Positions 1 to 8,152 of a stretch of 64,000 bases of DNA are shown piece by piece. Position numbers and translations under genes: made by a program. Each line of letters begins with the position of its first letter. Position 1 is the first letter of the stretch. This stretch comes from Pontibacter silvestris (GTDB lineage Bacteria; Bacteroidota; Bacteroidia; Cytophagales; Hymenobacteraceae): the NCBI RefSeq assembly GCF_020907275.1, contig NZ_JAJJWI010000008.1:1-64000 (forward strand). The letters are read 5' to 3'. Below the pieces are notes generated by a model. The model worked only from the letters and a program-made list of their open reading frames with translations, ran no database searches and had not been told where the DNA came from.

Positions 1-83
1 TCTATTTACAGGGGAGCTGACACCATCACTACAAATTTTCTTCATAATCAGGAGGTAAAATAGTCATTAAAACTACTATTGAT

Positions 84-878
84 ATGAAGCTAATGTTATA
101 CGTCCTCTTTATGTTCTCACTCACTCTTCCTGCTTGGGCGCAGCAGAAAGATGATTCAGGTCCAGTGCTGTCAGCTAATGATTCCAGTTCACTAGCTGAT
201 GAGATAAAGCAAAACCTACATCCACTTGTCCGAAAAGCTATAGTACCAAGTATACTGATCGGGTGGGGAGCCACGCACATGGACGATGAAGGTTTATTCG
301 AGGGCAGCGAAGGGCTTCGCAGTGCCGTTCAGCGCAACTACAGTAACTTTTATACCACCATTGATGATCATACTACTTTCGCACCTGTACTTATGGCTGT
401 AGGGCTCAAGTTAGCCGGCGTGAAGGGTGAGCACCATTTTACGGAGCAGGCGGTATTGCTTGGCATGACCTACTTCCTGAACCGTAGCATTACTAACAAC
501 CTGAAAAGCATTACAAAGGTTAACCGACCGGACGGGCTAAGTAACGATGCTTTCCCATCGGCTCACACTAGCACTGCATTTGCCTATGCTACATTCTTTC
601 ACAAGGAGTATGGGCGCCAGAGTATCTGGTACAGCATAGCGGGATATTCCTTTGCTACAGCTACCGGAGTTATGCGAATCCTTAATGACCGGCACTGGCT
701 TTCTGATGTACTTGCCGGAGCTGGTATAGGCATACTGTCAGCTGAGGTAGCATACCTGATATACCCGTTATTGCAGCGCAAGATCGTAAATAGTTTTAAA
801 GAGAAGGAGAAACTAAGTATAGCCCCATTTTACAGCCAGGGAGCCGGAGGAATTGCTGTTCTTTACAGGATCCATTAA
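84..878 (+). CDS. PAP2-family phosphatase, secreted or membrane-associated
   Basis: Probable phosphatidic-acid phosphatase type 2 family enzyme (264 aa), which would hydrolyse lipid or isoprenoid phosphates at the cell envelope. A signal peptide spans about residues 1-20 and ends in AWAQ. The three PAP2 signature blocks are present: K141/K145 with R148-P149, then P158-S-A-H161, then R198 followed by H204 and D208. The fold and metal-free His/Asp chemistry are family knowledge; the actual substrate cannot be read from sequence. It starts with ATG and has no close same-strand partner; a roughly 200 bp gap follows before the tiny-ORF unit. Confidence 0.85.
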   Translation: MKLMLYVLFMFSLTLPAWAQQKDDSGPVLSANDSSSLADEIKQNLHPLVRKAIVPSILIGWGATHMDDEGLFEGSEGLRSAVQRNYSNFYTTIDDHTTFAPVLMAVGLKLAGVKGEHHFTEQAVLLGMTYFLNRSITNNLKSITKVNRPDGLSNDAFPSAHTSTAFAYATFFHKEYGRQSIWYSIAGYSFATATGVMRILNDRHWLSDVLAGAGIGILSAEVAYLIYPLLQRKIVNSFKEKEKLSIAPFYSQGAGGIAVLYRIH

Positions 879-1089
879 AGCTTAACAACAATGAAGAAGT
901 AGCAACAAGGCCCCTCTAAATAACTATTAACGCAGGTAACTCTTGTTATCAGGTAAACAATAATATCTTTATAAAATATATTGTTGAGACATTCTCGTCT
1001 GTCTAAGAAGGTTTATCAAAGCGCACGAAGAAAAAATCAAAAAACTATAACCTTATATATACGACACCGTAAATACTAACAATTGTTTG

Positions 1090-1119
1090 GTGAATAAAAA
1101 AGTTAGATTAGTTAGATGA
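1090..1119 (+). CDS. Candidate 9-codon tiny ORF ending KVRLVR (copy 1)
   Basis: A GTG-initiated reading frame (a TTG lies one codon upstream) encodes V/M-N-K-K-V-R-L-V-R and stops at TGA five bases before a strong hairpin terminator. The last 18 nt, from the GTT at 1102 to the TGA, are identical to a second locus at 11639-11656, where they also end a tiny ORF and precede an unrelated terminator. The nine bases GGTGAATAA are shared just upstream (1089-1097 and 11622-11630). It could instead be a small non-coding RNA whose conserved part happens to be open. No known family is recognised. Confidence 0.35.
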   Translation: MNKKVRLVR

Positions 1120-1123
1120 AATC

Positions 1124-1159
1124 AGGAAAGGGGCTGCCAATGGCAGCCTCTTTCCTTTT
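1124..1159 (+). terminator. Intrinsic terminator of tiny-ORF unit 1
   Basis: The arms 1124-1138 and 1142-1156 form a 15-bp stem with one G-T wobble and the loop AAT, followed by T1156-T1159. It does not follow any conventional gene closely; the nearest upstream frame is the tiny ORF ending at 1119. Confidence 0.8.
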
Positions 1160-1421
1160 ACTGCTCATGAAGCTCATATAACTTCTCAACCAGTTTTGCC
1201 TATACCATAATACCTGCTTTTATAGGCTTATACCTCTACAACCTTAAGCGTACTGTATAAACTTAAGCTTACCGGCACATTTACCTATTCAAGAAATAGC
1301 ATAAATCGAACATTTTAGAGCGAATTACAGTATTATTTCTAAAATGCTAATATTTTCATGTTTACAGTTGGCTGTACATAAACTATGCTGTAGCTACTGT
1401 AACAATTAAACAAATAAAACT
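1160..1421. other. AT-rich intergenic region, no gene seen
   Basis: No coding frame of note on either strand. It presumably holds the promoter of the small lipoprotein gene at 1422, but no clear TAnnTTTG element was found. Confidence 0.5.
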
Positions 1422-1592
1422 ATGAACAACATTAGGTTATACTTCTCAATACTGTTTGTACTACTTGCAACCACACTTAGCAGTTGCGAAGTAGTTGGGG
1501 ATATATTTAAGGCCGGTATGTGGACGGCAATAATTGTAATTGTGCTGGTTGTCGCTATTATAATTTGGCTATTCAGAAAGATCACCAGATAA
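1422..1592 (+). CDS. Small membrane lipoprotein, 56 aa, SSCEVVG type
   Basis: Starts at ATG 1422 and ends at TAA 1590-1592. Residues 1-19 are a hydrophobic signal, followed by the lipobox-like LSSC with Cys22. A short linker (EVVGDIFKAG) leads into a second hydrophobic helix from about residue 33 to 51 and a basic tail RKITR. Similar tiny proteins occur widely in Bacteroidota and, as I recall, are often mislabelled as phosphatidate cytidylyltransferase, which is implausible at this length. It is closed by its own terminator, so it is a monocistronic unit. Function unknown. Confidence 0.75.
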   Translation: MNNIRLYFSILFVLLATTLSSCEVVGDIFKAGMWTAIIVIVLVVAIIIWLFRKITR

Positions 1593-1593
1593 C

Positions 1594-1623
1594 AAAAAAG
1601 GGAGCCTCAGAGGCTCCCTTTTT
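1594..1623. terminator. Bidirectional terminator
   Basis: Perfect 8-bp stem 1600-1607/1611-1618 with loop CAG, flanked by A6 on the left and T5 on the right, so it can work on both strands. It separates the small lipoprotein gene from the convergent hydroxylase gene. Confidence 0.85.
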
Positions 1624-1643
1624 ACTTTTAATACGCGATTAAG

Positions 1644-2252
1644 CTACTTATTTTTTTTATCTGTCGTTCCTAGAATAAAGTCCCATAGTGGAGAAGACAC
1701 ACCATAATAAGTCTCTGAATCCTTGTAGTGGTGTATGCCATGATAGATCCACAGATATTTCAGAAAGTTTTTAGGTGGAGCATAAGCATGTACAATGTAA
1801 TGCACAGCCAGGTAAGATGCATAGCCAAACAATATGCCAGCTACTACTCCAAAAACGAACTGCCCGAATATCAGCTTAAAAACAAAAAAGAATATTGATG
1901 CATATAACAAGCTTATGATAGGAGGCATAGCCAAGCGCTTCTTATCTTTCGGATAATCATGGTGGTTACCATGAACCGTATACTGAAGGCGCGCTTTTAC
2001 AGGTGTATCGGTATTCATGTGAAAAATGTAACGGTGAGCCAGGTACTCAATCAAGGTAAAAATAAACCACCCCAGAAAGAAAAGTCCTAAGGCTTCCAGT
2101 ACATTAATAAAGCTGTGAGTAATTCCATAGTAAAGAAGCCCCGTAGCAATAATCAAAAAGATGGAAATCGGCAGGGCAATATGGGTCCTTGTCATTCTCT
2201 CCAGAACCGGGTTCTTGAAAAGTTGAGCTTGTCCTTTATGATTTGGTTTCAT
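1644..2252 (-). CDS. Fatty-acid hydroxylase / sterol desaturase superfamily membrane enzyme
   Basis: 202-aa integral membrane di-iron enzyme. Four histidine clusters are visible: H73-RYIF-H78, H94-GN-H97-H98, H151-YIV-H155 and H171-GI-H174-H175. Hydrophobic segments lie at about 28-65 and 112-150, with the His boxes facing the cytosol. This arrangement resembles fatty-acid 2-hydroxylases, which hydroxylate the acyl chain of sphingolipids; many Bacteroidota make sphingolipids, so that role is a reasonable inference. Carotenoid or sterol-type substrates cannot be excluded. It is transcribed alone on the minus strand. Confidence 0.75.
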   Translation of the reverse strand: MKPNHKGQAQLFKNPVLERMTRTHIALPISIFLIIATGLLYYGITHSFINVLEALGLFFLGWFIFTLIEYLAHRYIFHMNTDTPVKARLQYTVHGNHHDYPKDKKRLAMPPIISLLYASIFFFVFKLIFGQFVFGVVAGILFGYASYLAVHYIVHAYAPPKNFLKYLWIYHGIHHYKDSETYYGVSSPLWDFILGTTDKKNK

Positions 2253-2350
2253 GTCGATGAAATTATACGTGTTACTTTGGCTGCGAAAGTACTAAAAAAC
2301 ATTAACAAAACGTTTTAGATACTTTCTCAATGTTTAAACGACAAGGGAGG

Positions 2351-2857
2351 CTAGTTGTTTAGTAAAGCTGTTATGGCCTCAACAGAGCATACGGATGTCT
2401 CTAACTTATAATCAGCAAGTTCATAGTACTGCCTTCTGCTCTCTAGCGTTTCTGCAATAAAAGCTTTTAACTCTGCTTCAGACCTACCCGCCAACAGCGG
2501 CCTCACTGATAAATCAGACTGTCGCAGCCGATGCACCAGCTCTTCTACAGACACATCTAAAAAGATACTTGTTCCTTTTTCATTAATTAATGCCATATTA
2601 TTATGAAAACACGGGGCTCCGCCACCTGTAGAAATTACTGCCTTTTCAAATTCATCCGCTACAGCTTTCAGCGCATCGTGTTCTATCTGGCGAAAACGCT
2701 CCTGTCCCTCCTGTTCAAAAAGCGCTGCTATACTTCTATTTTCCCGCTGCACGATATAGTCATCCAGATCCACAAAAGGGTAACTCAGTTCCTGGGCCAG
2801 TTGCCGCCCCAGTGTCGTTTTACCGGCCCCCATCAAACCTATTAAAAAAATCAGCAC
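2351..2857 (-). CDS. aroK: Shikimate kinase
   Basis: 168 aa, the usual length of AroK. It phosphorylates shikimate at O3 in the chorismate pathway in the cytosol. The P-loop GLMGAGKTT is at residues 7-15, the Asp-rich VDLDDY near 29-34, the substrate arginine in RFRQIEH near 55, the GGG shikimate-binding loop in STGGGAP near 76-82, and the LID arginine in SVRPLL near 117. It is the last gene of a likely minus-strand run with the BT_3928-type gene (114 bp upstream) and DUF1599. Confidence 0.95.
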   Translation of the reverse strand: MLIFLIGLMGAGKTTLGRQLAQELSYPFVDLDDYIVQRENRSIAALFEQEGQERFRQIEHDALKAVADEFEKAVISTGGGAPCFHNNMALINEKGTSIFLDVSVEELVHRLRQSDLSVRPLLAGRSEAELKAFIAETLESRRQYYELADYKLETSVCSVEAITALLNN

Positions 2858-2971
2858 CTTTTATCGTATTTTGAATATATAACATGAACAGCGAAACTGC
2901 CCGTTGTTGCAATCTAAAAACAGTAAGCTGTCGTAAAAGCATCAGCAGCATGATTTAAGGCAAACAACAAA

Positions 2972-4063
2972 CTATAAAAGCTGCTGTACCTCCTCTATAT
3001 CTGGCGTATCGTTATGGTGCCATTTGCCTTTCACGATGCCATTCTGTAGCAACAGAATACCCGGATTAGATCGGATGATAGTTTTAAGCACCGTACCATC
3101 TCCAAAGTAATATGGTGCTGCCAAATTTACTTCATGCCGAAAAGCATCAAACTCCTGGCTACTGGACGAGGTAAGTACCATTGGTGTTATATTCTGCAGC
3201 TCTGCTGCCTCAATCAATTGGTTTATCTTATCAAAATCTTCCTGATCAGTCTTGTCCACACGCTGTACTATAATAATCAGCTTATTACCTGTAAACACTT
3301 CCTGCGTAAAATCCCCCTGGTCGTTCCAGACACTAAAGTCTGTAATTTTAGGTCCATCTTCAGGGTTGATAGCTACCATTTCTTTAAACTTATAGCTTTC
3401 ATCTGTAGGATACTCCTCAAACTCCTGCTCCTCCCCGTCTTTGGTCATAATGTATTTATAACGTAACGGTGCCGATGCCTTCATTAATGCTGGAAGGTTA
3501 TTCCCGACTTTATAAGCTCTGAAGTCAATATAAGGTAAATGCTGATAGGCATACCAGCCAATACCAACCGAAAGAATGGCTGTTAAAACCGTAACTGTAG
3601 CACCAACTACAGGACGCACCAAAGGCTTCAAACACTGCTGCGTGAACAGCAATATCAGAATCATGATAAGCAACACAACATCTTTAGAGAACGACTGCCA
3701 AGGGGCAAGCACAATAGCATCACCAAAGCAACCGCAGTCAGTTACTTTATTGTAAAACGCTGAATAAAATGTCAGAAAAGTAAAGAACACCATCAGCACT
3801 AACAGCGCCACTGTTACCTGCTTCAGTTTCCAGCGCACCAGCAAGGCCACCCCCAGCACAATTTCCAAAGAACTCAGTAAAATGGACAGGAACAGCGCAT
3901 ATGGCTTAAACACCAGGAAAAAAGAAGCAATGTCCTCTGCAAAAACTTCGAAATACTCCTCCAGCTTAATAGCCGTACCAACCGGGTCGTTGATTTTGAT
4001 CAGCCCCGAAAATATGAAAAGCACACCTACAAAAAGCCAGCAAAATTTGCTTATAAACTTCAT
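2972..4063 (-). CDS. BT_3928-family protein: DoxX/MauE-type membrane domain plus C-terminal soluble domain
   Basis: 363 aa. Four transmembrane helices occupy about residues 5-145 in the DoxX/MauE pattern, with the conserved CGCFGDA motif near residue 105 between helices 3 and 4. A fifth hydrophobic stretch near 150-170 leads into a C-terminal soluble domain of about 190 aa that probably sits outside the membrane. The Cys pair suggests a redox role, as in MauE-type proteins; this is inferred. The DUF1599/BT_3928 arrangement next to folP is common in Bacteroidota. Confidence 0.8.
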   Translation of the reverse strand: MKFISKFCWLFVGVLFIFSGLIKINDPVGTAIKLEEYFEVFAEDIASFFLVFKPYALFLSILLSSLEIVLGVALLVRWKLKQVTVALLVLMVFFTFLTFYSAFYNKVTDCGCFGDAIVLAPWQSFSKDVVLLIMILILLFTQQCLKPLVRPVVGATVTVLTAILSVGIGWYAYQHLPYIDFRAYKVGNNLPALMKASAPLRYKYIMTKDGEEQEFEEYPTDESYKFKEMVAINPEDGPKITDFSVWNDQGDFTQEVFTGNKLIIIVQRVDKTDQEDFDKINQLIEAAELQNITPMVLTSSSSQEFDAFRHEVNLAAPYYFGDGTVLKTIIRSNPGILLLQNGIVKGKWHHNDTPDIEEVQQLL

Positions 4064-4147
4064 CTTTAATTATTAAAAAAATTAAGAAAGGTAGAAAGTT
4101 GGTTCTTTACCTGCTCTTTAGCGAAGAAACAGCACGTAAATAGCAGG

Positions 4148-4744
4148 CTACACTTCCTGCACAAATCCTGATTTTATCAGGGCAAAAACAGCATAGTTAA
4201 TCATGTCGCGGTAGTTTGCCTCCACCCCTTCCGATATAAGCGTCTGGCCTTGGTTATCCTCGATCTGCTTGGTGCGGTACAGCTTCATCAGAATAATATC
4301 CGTTATAGAGCTTACCCGCATATCGCGCCAGGCTTCACCGTAATCGTGGTTCTTGGCTGTAAGCAGCTTTATGTTTTCTTCAATCTGCTTTGTGTACTGG
4401 CGCTCAACTTCATCAGCAGGCAATGTTATCTCAGCATTTTCCTCTATACTCATCTGGATAAGGGCAATCACGCAGTAGTTAATAATGCCTACAAATTCAG
4501 AAGTAATATCGTCTTCTACCATTTGCACACCTTTATCCTGGATAGACCGAATGCGTTGTGCTTTTATAAAAATCTGATCTGTAATAGAAGGTAGCCTTAA
4601 AACACGCCACGCTGTGCCGTAATCGGAAGTCTTTTTAACAAATGTATCTTTACAGCGCTGTACTACCTGATTATATTCCCGGAGTGTTTGACTAATCAAC
4701 TTTTTAGTTTTAATTTTAAAAATAATTGACTCAGATGCCAACAT
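4148..4744 (-). CDS. DUF1599 domain protein with internal duplication
   Basis: 198 aa built from two copies of one unit. Each copy carries a K-x-x-D-Y-G-x-A-W-R motif (near 38-49 and 131-141) followed by (S)SITD-I-K-R-T/S-IQ/E and later a INYCVIAL or INYAVFAL helix. The molecular role is unknown; the folate/dNTP neighbourhood is suggestive only. The ATG start at 4744 overlaps the divergent folP start by ten bases. A TTG at 4699 would give a 183-aa protein closer to the usual family length and leave a 35-bp divergent promoter region, so the shorter start is a serious alternative. Confidence 0.8.
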   Translation of the reverse strand: MLASESIIFKIKTKKLISQTLREYNQVVQRCKDTFVKKTSDYGTAWRVLRLPSITDQIFIKAQRIRSIQDKGVQMVEDDITSEFVGIINYCVIALIQMSIEENAEITLPADEVERQYTKQIEENIKLLTAKNHDYGEAWRDMRVSSITDIILMKLYRTKQIEDNQGQTLISEGVEANYRDMINYAVFALIKSGFVQEV

Positions 4745-5601
4745 TAGAAGCGAAAGATACGCTTTTTAGAAAAAAAAGTACACTTAACTGCCATGGAAAA
4801 ATCCTGTCGCTGGACACGCCGCAGGTAATGGGCATTCTCAACGTAACCCCCGACTCTTTCTTTGCCGGCAGCCGCTTAGCTACTATTACCGACGTGCTGA
4901 AAAAGGCAGAGAATATGCTGGCAGATGGTGCCACCATATTGGATATTGGTGGCTATTCGTCCAGGCCAGGAGCTGCCAACGTATCTACAGAAGAAGAGCT
5001 GGATCGGCTAGTACCCGCCATCAAAGCCATTGTAAAAGAGTTTCCCGAGGCTATCATCTCTGTAGACACTTTCAGAGCACAGGTAGCCGAAGCAACTATA
5101 GACAGTGGTGCCGCTATTATCAATGATATTTCGGGGGGAAACCTGGATGAGGCTATGTTTGCAACTGTCGCCCGTTTACAGGTACCTTATGTGCTGATGC
5201 ATATGCGAGGCACTCCTCAAACCATGGCTTCGCTTGCTGATTATGACGATGTAGTACTTGCCGTAATGGATGAATTGCAGAAACAAGTAGCAAAACTGCA
5301 CCAACTTGGCGTAAAAGATATTATACTTGACCCAGGCTTTGGCTTTGCTAAAACTATACATCATAACTTTGAGTTACTAAACCGCTTGGACGAGCTCAAA
5401 ATGTTACAGTTGCCAATTCTTGCTGGCTTATCACGGAAGTCTATGACCTATAAGTTCCTGGGCATTGACCAATCAGAGGCCCTAGCAGGAACAATAGCGC
5501 TTAACACCATTGCGTTGATGAAAGGAGCCGACGTTTTGCGGGTACACGACGTAAAAGAAACAAAACAAACTATAGAACTATATAAGAAAACAACGCTTTG
5601 A
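4735..5601 (+). CDS. folP: Dihydropteroate synthase
   Basis: 288 aa from the ATG at 4735 (an in-frame TTG lies at 4726). It condenses p-aminobenzoate with hydroxymethyl-dihydropterin diphosphate in folate synthesis and is the sulfonamide target. Visible family motifs are MGILNVTPDSF, the D-I-G-G-Y-S-S-R-P-G loop, SVDTFRA, INDISGG, ILDPGFGFAK, LAGLSRKS and the terminal R-V-H-D. It is the first gene of a two-gene operon: its stop overlaps the cdaA start as TTGA. Confidence 0.95.
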   Translation: MPTLEAKDTLFRKKSTLNCHGKILSLDTPQVMGILNVTPDSFFAGSRLATITDVLKKAENMLADGATILDIGGYSSRPGAANVSTEEELDRLVPAIKAIVKEFPEAIISVDTFRAQVAEATIDSGAAIINDISGGNLDEAMFATVARLQVPYVLMHMRGTPQTMASLADYDDVVLAVMDELQKQVAKLHQLGVKDIILDPGFGFAKTIHHNFELLNRLDELKMLQLPILAGLSRKSMTYKFLGIDQSEALAGTIALNTIALMKGADVLRVHDVKETKQTIELYKKTTL

Positions 5602-6446
5602 TTCCTTTATTTACCATAGGGTTTTTAGAGATCCAGCTGAATGACATTATCGACATTCTGCTGGTAACGGTGCTGCTGTACCAACTGTATAAACTCCTGA
5701 TGGGTAGTGTCGCCTTAAAGATTTTTCTGGGACTGCTGTCTGTTTACCTTTTGTACCTGGTGGTAAGAGCCGCAGGCATGGAGCTGCTTAGTATTATACT
5801 GGGGCAGTTTATGGGCGTGGGCGTGTTGGCTGCCATCATACTCTTTCAGCCAGAGATACGGCGCTTTCTGTTGCTGATTGGTAAGACCACCGCCTTTAAC
5901 AACGACCGTTTTTTCCGGAGCTTTCCGTGGCGGCGAGATCAGACAGAGAAGATGAGCCTGACACCTTTTATTGAAGCCGCCAAAACGCTGGCTGGCAAAA
6001 ATACAGGTGCTCTTATCGTGTTCTCAAAAAGTTCTGAGTTAAAATATTATGCTGAGTCTGGTGACCTGATAGACGCTGTAATATCAAAGCGTCTGCTCAT
6101 GTCTATCTTCAACAAAACTAGCCCACTGCACGATGGCGCTGTAATTATAGCCGGAAACCGCATTAAAGCAGCCCGTTGCATTTTACCTGTGTCAGAAAAC
6201 AACGAGATTCCGGCATCAATGGGCTTGCGCCACCGGGCAGCTATCGGCTTAACCGAAATTACAGACAGCATTGTACTTGTTGTGTCGGAAGAGACCGGGC
6301 AGATTGCCCTAGTACGGAACGGTGAAGCTTATCGCAATTTGTCTTCTGCTGATTTGCGTGTCAAGCTAAACCAGTTCCTGTTCGATACAGATCAGCGCTC
6401 TACCTCGGCATCAGCATCTTCCGAAAAGTCAGTTAGTGCTGCTTAA
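5598..6446 (+). CDS. cdaA: Diadenylate cyclase (DisA_N domain), CdaA type
   Basis: 282-aa membrane enzyme that makes c-di-AMP from two ATP. Three transmembrane helices cover about residues 5-90. The DAC domain follows with the catalytic PLHDGA motif (D179-G-A) and the ATP-binding RHR at 211-213. A Ser-rich tail ends the protein. The start is TTG at 5598, overlapping the folP stop by four bases, so translation is probably coupled. The folP-cdaA linkage recurs in Bacteroidota. c-di-AMP typically controls potassium and osmolyte balance; targets here are not visible. Confidence 0.92.
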   Translation: MIPLFTIGFLEIQLNDIIDILLVTVLLYQLYKLLMGSVALKIFLGLLSVYLLYLVVRAAGMELLSIILGQFMGVGVLAAIILFQPEIRRFLLLIGKTTAFNNDRFFRSFPWRRDQTEKMSLTPFIEAAKTLAGKNTGALIVFSKSSELKYYAESGDLIDAVISKRLLMSIFNKTSPLHDGAVIIAGNRIKAARCILPVSENNEIPASMGLRHRAAIGLTEITDSIVLVVSEETGQIALVRNGEAYRNLSSADLRVKLNQFLFDTDQRSTSASASSEKSVSAA

Positions 6447-6463
6447 GCTTTAAAAGATAAGCT

Positions 6464-7264
6464 TTATATCTCTGAGTAATTTGTTGGCTGCAGAAAGAAA
6501 ATATCTGCATGAGACATATTGTTCTGATATTCCGGCATGGCACTAAGCTTTTTCCACTCTGTATCACCACCAAATGCTTTCCAGTGCTCGTCGCGGGAGG
6601 CTTTGTTTTCAAAGGTTGTCATGTACATTAAGTTAGGCATATGGCTACCAGCTAAAACTTCAGCATAAAAAACAGCATTAAAGCCAAGGCGTTTAAAAAT
6701 ACCTATCTCATTACCCTGGTTAAACATCTGCACCTTGTTCTGGTACAGCTTCTCAGTTGGTCCTTCGTAGCTACGCAGCTCATACACTCTTTCATTTTTA
6801 GGTGCTTTCAAATCTGGTGCCTGAAACTGTGGCATATCCGGGAAAGCCTGCAGCAAGATAGTTTCAATTCTGCTATAAGCCGGATTGTCATGAGCGGCAT
6901 CGACATAATCTTTGCCATCTGTAACAAATTTCTGATCGTTCTGCAGGGTCTTTGGCAGCTTAAAGAACTGGTCAGGAGAATTGTACGGGATGTAAACATA
7001 AATGCGCTTTCCTGCCGCTGTATCTCCTTCCACTGGTTTGAACACACCTACTTTTTTGATTCCTGCCCGATGCAAAGCAGGTATGTAAGCTTGTTGCAAG
7101 AACTTATCAACACGTTCTTCCTGCGCTTTACTTTTCAGGTGATAGATCTTTAACTCGTACAACTCTCTTTCAGGAGCCACACTAAAAGCAGGAGATGAAA
7201 ACAACAGCAATGCCATTGTCAGGCAAAGTGTACAAAAAGATAAAAGGCGGAAGCGCTTGCTCAT
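6464..7264 (-). CDS. NIPSNAP-family protein, secreted
   Basis: 266 aa with a signal peptide at about 1-29 (hydrophobic core LCLTMALLLF, then AFS). Two NIPSNAP-like dimeric alpha/beta barrel halves are recognisable, each opening with a YELKIYHL or VYELRSYEG strand; the second half contains NEIGIFKRLGFNAVFYAEVL and a Trp-rich end. Biochemical function is unknown. The gene is convergent with cdaA and only 17 bp separate the stops; no strong terminator was found there. Confidence 0.8.
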   Translation of the reverse strand: MSKRFRLLSFCTLCLTMALLLFSSPAFSVAPERELYELKIYHLKSKAQEERVDKFLQQAYIPALHRAGIKKVGVFKPVEGDTAAGKRIYVYIPYNSPDQFFKLPKTLQNDQKFVTDGKDYVDAAHDNPAYSRIETILLQAFPDMPQFQAPDLKAPKNERVYELRSYEGPTEKLYQNKVQMFNQGNEIGIFKRLGFNAVFYAEVLAGSHMPNLMYMTTFENKASRDEHWKAFGGDTEWKKLSAMPEYQNNMSHADIFFLQPTNYSEI

Positions 7265-7338
7265 ATGCTTGTCTAAGCTTTATAAATATGTTGATAATCT
7301 TACTAAAGACTCTCTTAAGCACAAGTTCGTCATATAAC

Positions 7339-7539
7339 TTATGCTTTTCTCCTGTCCCAGAAAAACCAATACGCAAAAGGCCCCAGCACCGGAATTATCC
7401 ACAGCACGACCATCCACGTCAGTCTTTCGTTTAAGGTGTAATTGGTTTTAAAGATAAGATGATATAAACTATAAACTACCATTAGGTAGTTGAGCAAAAC
7501 GGCAACAAAAAGAAAAGGGTTACGCAAAAATAAATCCAT
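7339..7539 (-). CDS. PLDc_N-type small membrane protein
   Basis: 66 aa with two transmembrane helices (about 8-28 and 40-60). The second carries W-x-x-x-x-x-W-I-I-P-V-L-G-P, then a W/F-rich end and a basic RRKA tail, the pattern of the phospholipase D N-terminal membrane module found alone in many bacteria. Enzyme activity is not expected since no HKD motif exists. It starts 14 bp after the stop of the next upstream gene, so the two are probably cotranscribed. Confidence 0.75.
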   Translation of the reverse strand: MDLFLRNPFLFVAVLLNYLMVVYSLYHLIFKTNYTLNERLTWMVVLWIIPVLGPFAYWFFWDRRKA

Positions 7540-7553
7540 GTGTTATTTATTTT

Positions 7554-7841
7554 TTAGAAAAGGATTTCTCCTAGAAACCACACCAGGTACATCAGGGCTG
7601 GTGCGCACAGCAACAGTACCATTCCCAGGTTTACGCGTGTCCACTGTGGGTTCAACAACATACTGATGTAAGCTTCTGCAGATAACAGCAGCGAGAAGTA
7701 AAAAGTGATCTGCAGTAGTGTTCCCACAATATTTACCTCGCCTCGCGCACCCGCTGTGGCATAAGCTAAAAACGACACCACCAACCACGACAGTACTGTG
7801 CCGAGCAACAGCTGACCTGCTTTTATCTTTATGTTGTTCAT
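7554..7841 (-). CDS. Hypothetical membrane protein, three helices
   Basis: 95 aa; hydrophobic helices at about 8-28, 38-60 and 72-93. No family recognised. It probably forms an operon with the PLDc_N-type gene downstream. Confidence 0.55.
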   Translation of the reverse strand: MNNIKIKAGQLLLGTVLSWLVVSFLAYATAGARGEVNIVGTLLQITFYFSLLLSAEAYISMLLNPQWTRVNLGMVLLLCAPALMYLVWFLGEILF

Positions 7842-7942
7842 CTTTCCGGTTTTCTGGTTTAGTACAAGTTATAAAAAAAGTAAGCCACTCCCGCATCCAA
7901 TATAATATTTCTGTACACTGTCTACCCTAAATATCCGACTAA

Positions 7943-8149
7943 CTAATTCGGCACATATTCCAGAATATCGCCGGGCTGGCAGTTTAAGGCTTCACATATT
8001 GCCTCTAAAGTGCTAAAACGAATGGCTTTGGCTTTACCTGTTTTTAAAATGGATAAATTGGCTGGCGTTACTTGCACCCGCTCCGATAGTTCGTTCAGCG
8101 ACATTTTTCGCTTAGCCATCATTACATCTAAATTAACTACTATACCCAT
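7943..8149 (-). CDS. XRE/Cro-type helix-turn-helix regulator
   Basis: 68 aa, essentially a single HTH domain. The helix-turn-helix is seen in MSLNELSERVQVTPANLSIL, with the family ending EAICEALNCQPGDILEY. Small regulators of this type are commonly paired with a DUF2975 membrane protein gene; here the partner just upstream is broken (8153-8797) while the regulator is intact. It may bind its own upstream region. Confidence 0.88.
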   Translation of the reverse strand: MGIVVNLDVMMAKRKMSLNELSERVQVTPANLSILKTGKAKAIRFSTLEAICEALNCQPGDILEYVPN

Positions 8150-8152
8150 TGC

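Noticed and set aside
6447..6463. Terminator between cdaA and NIPSNAP
   Set aside because: Only short AAGCTT-based imperfect pairing was found around 6447-6475, with no T-run.
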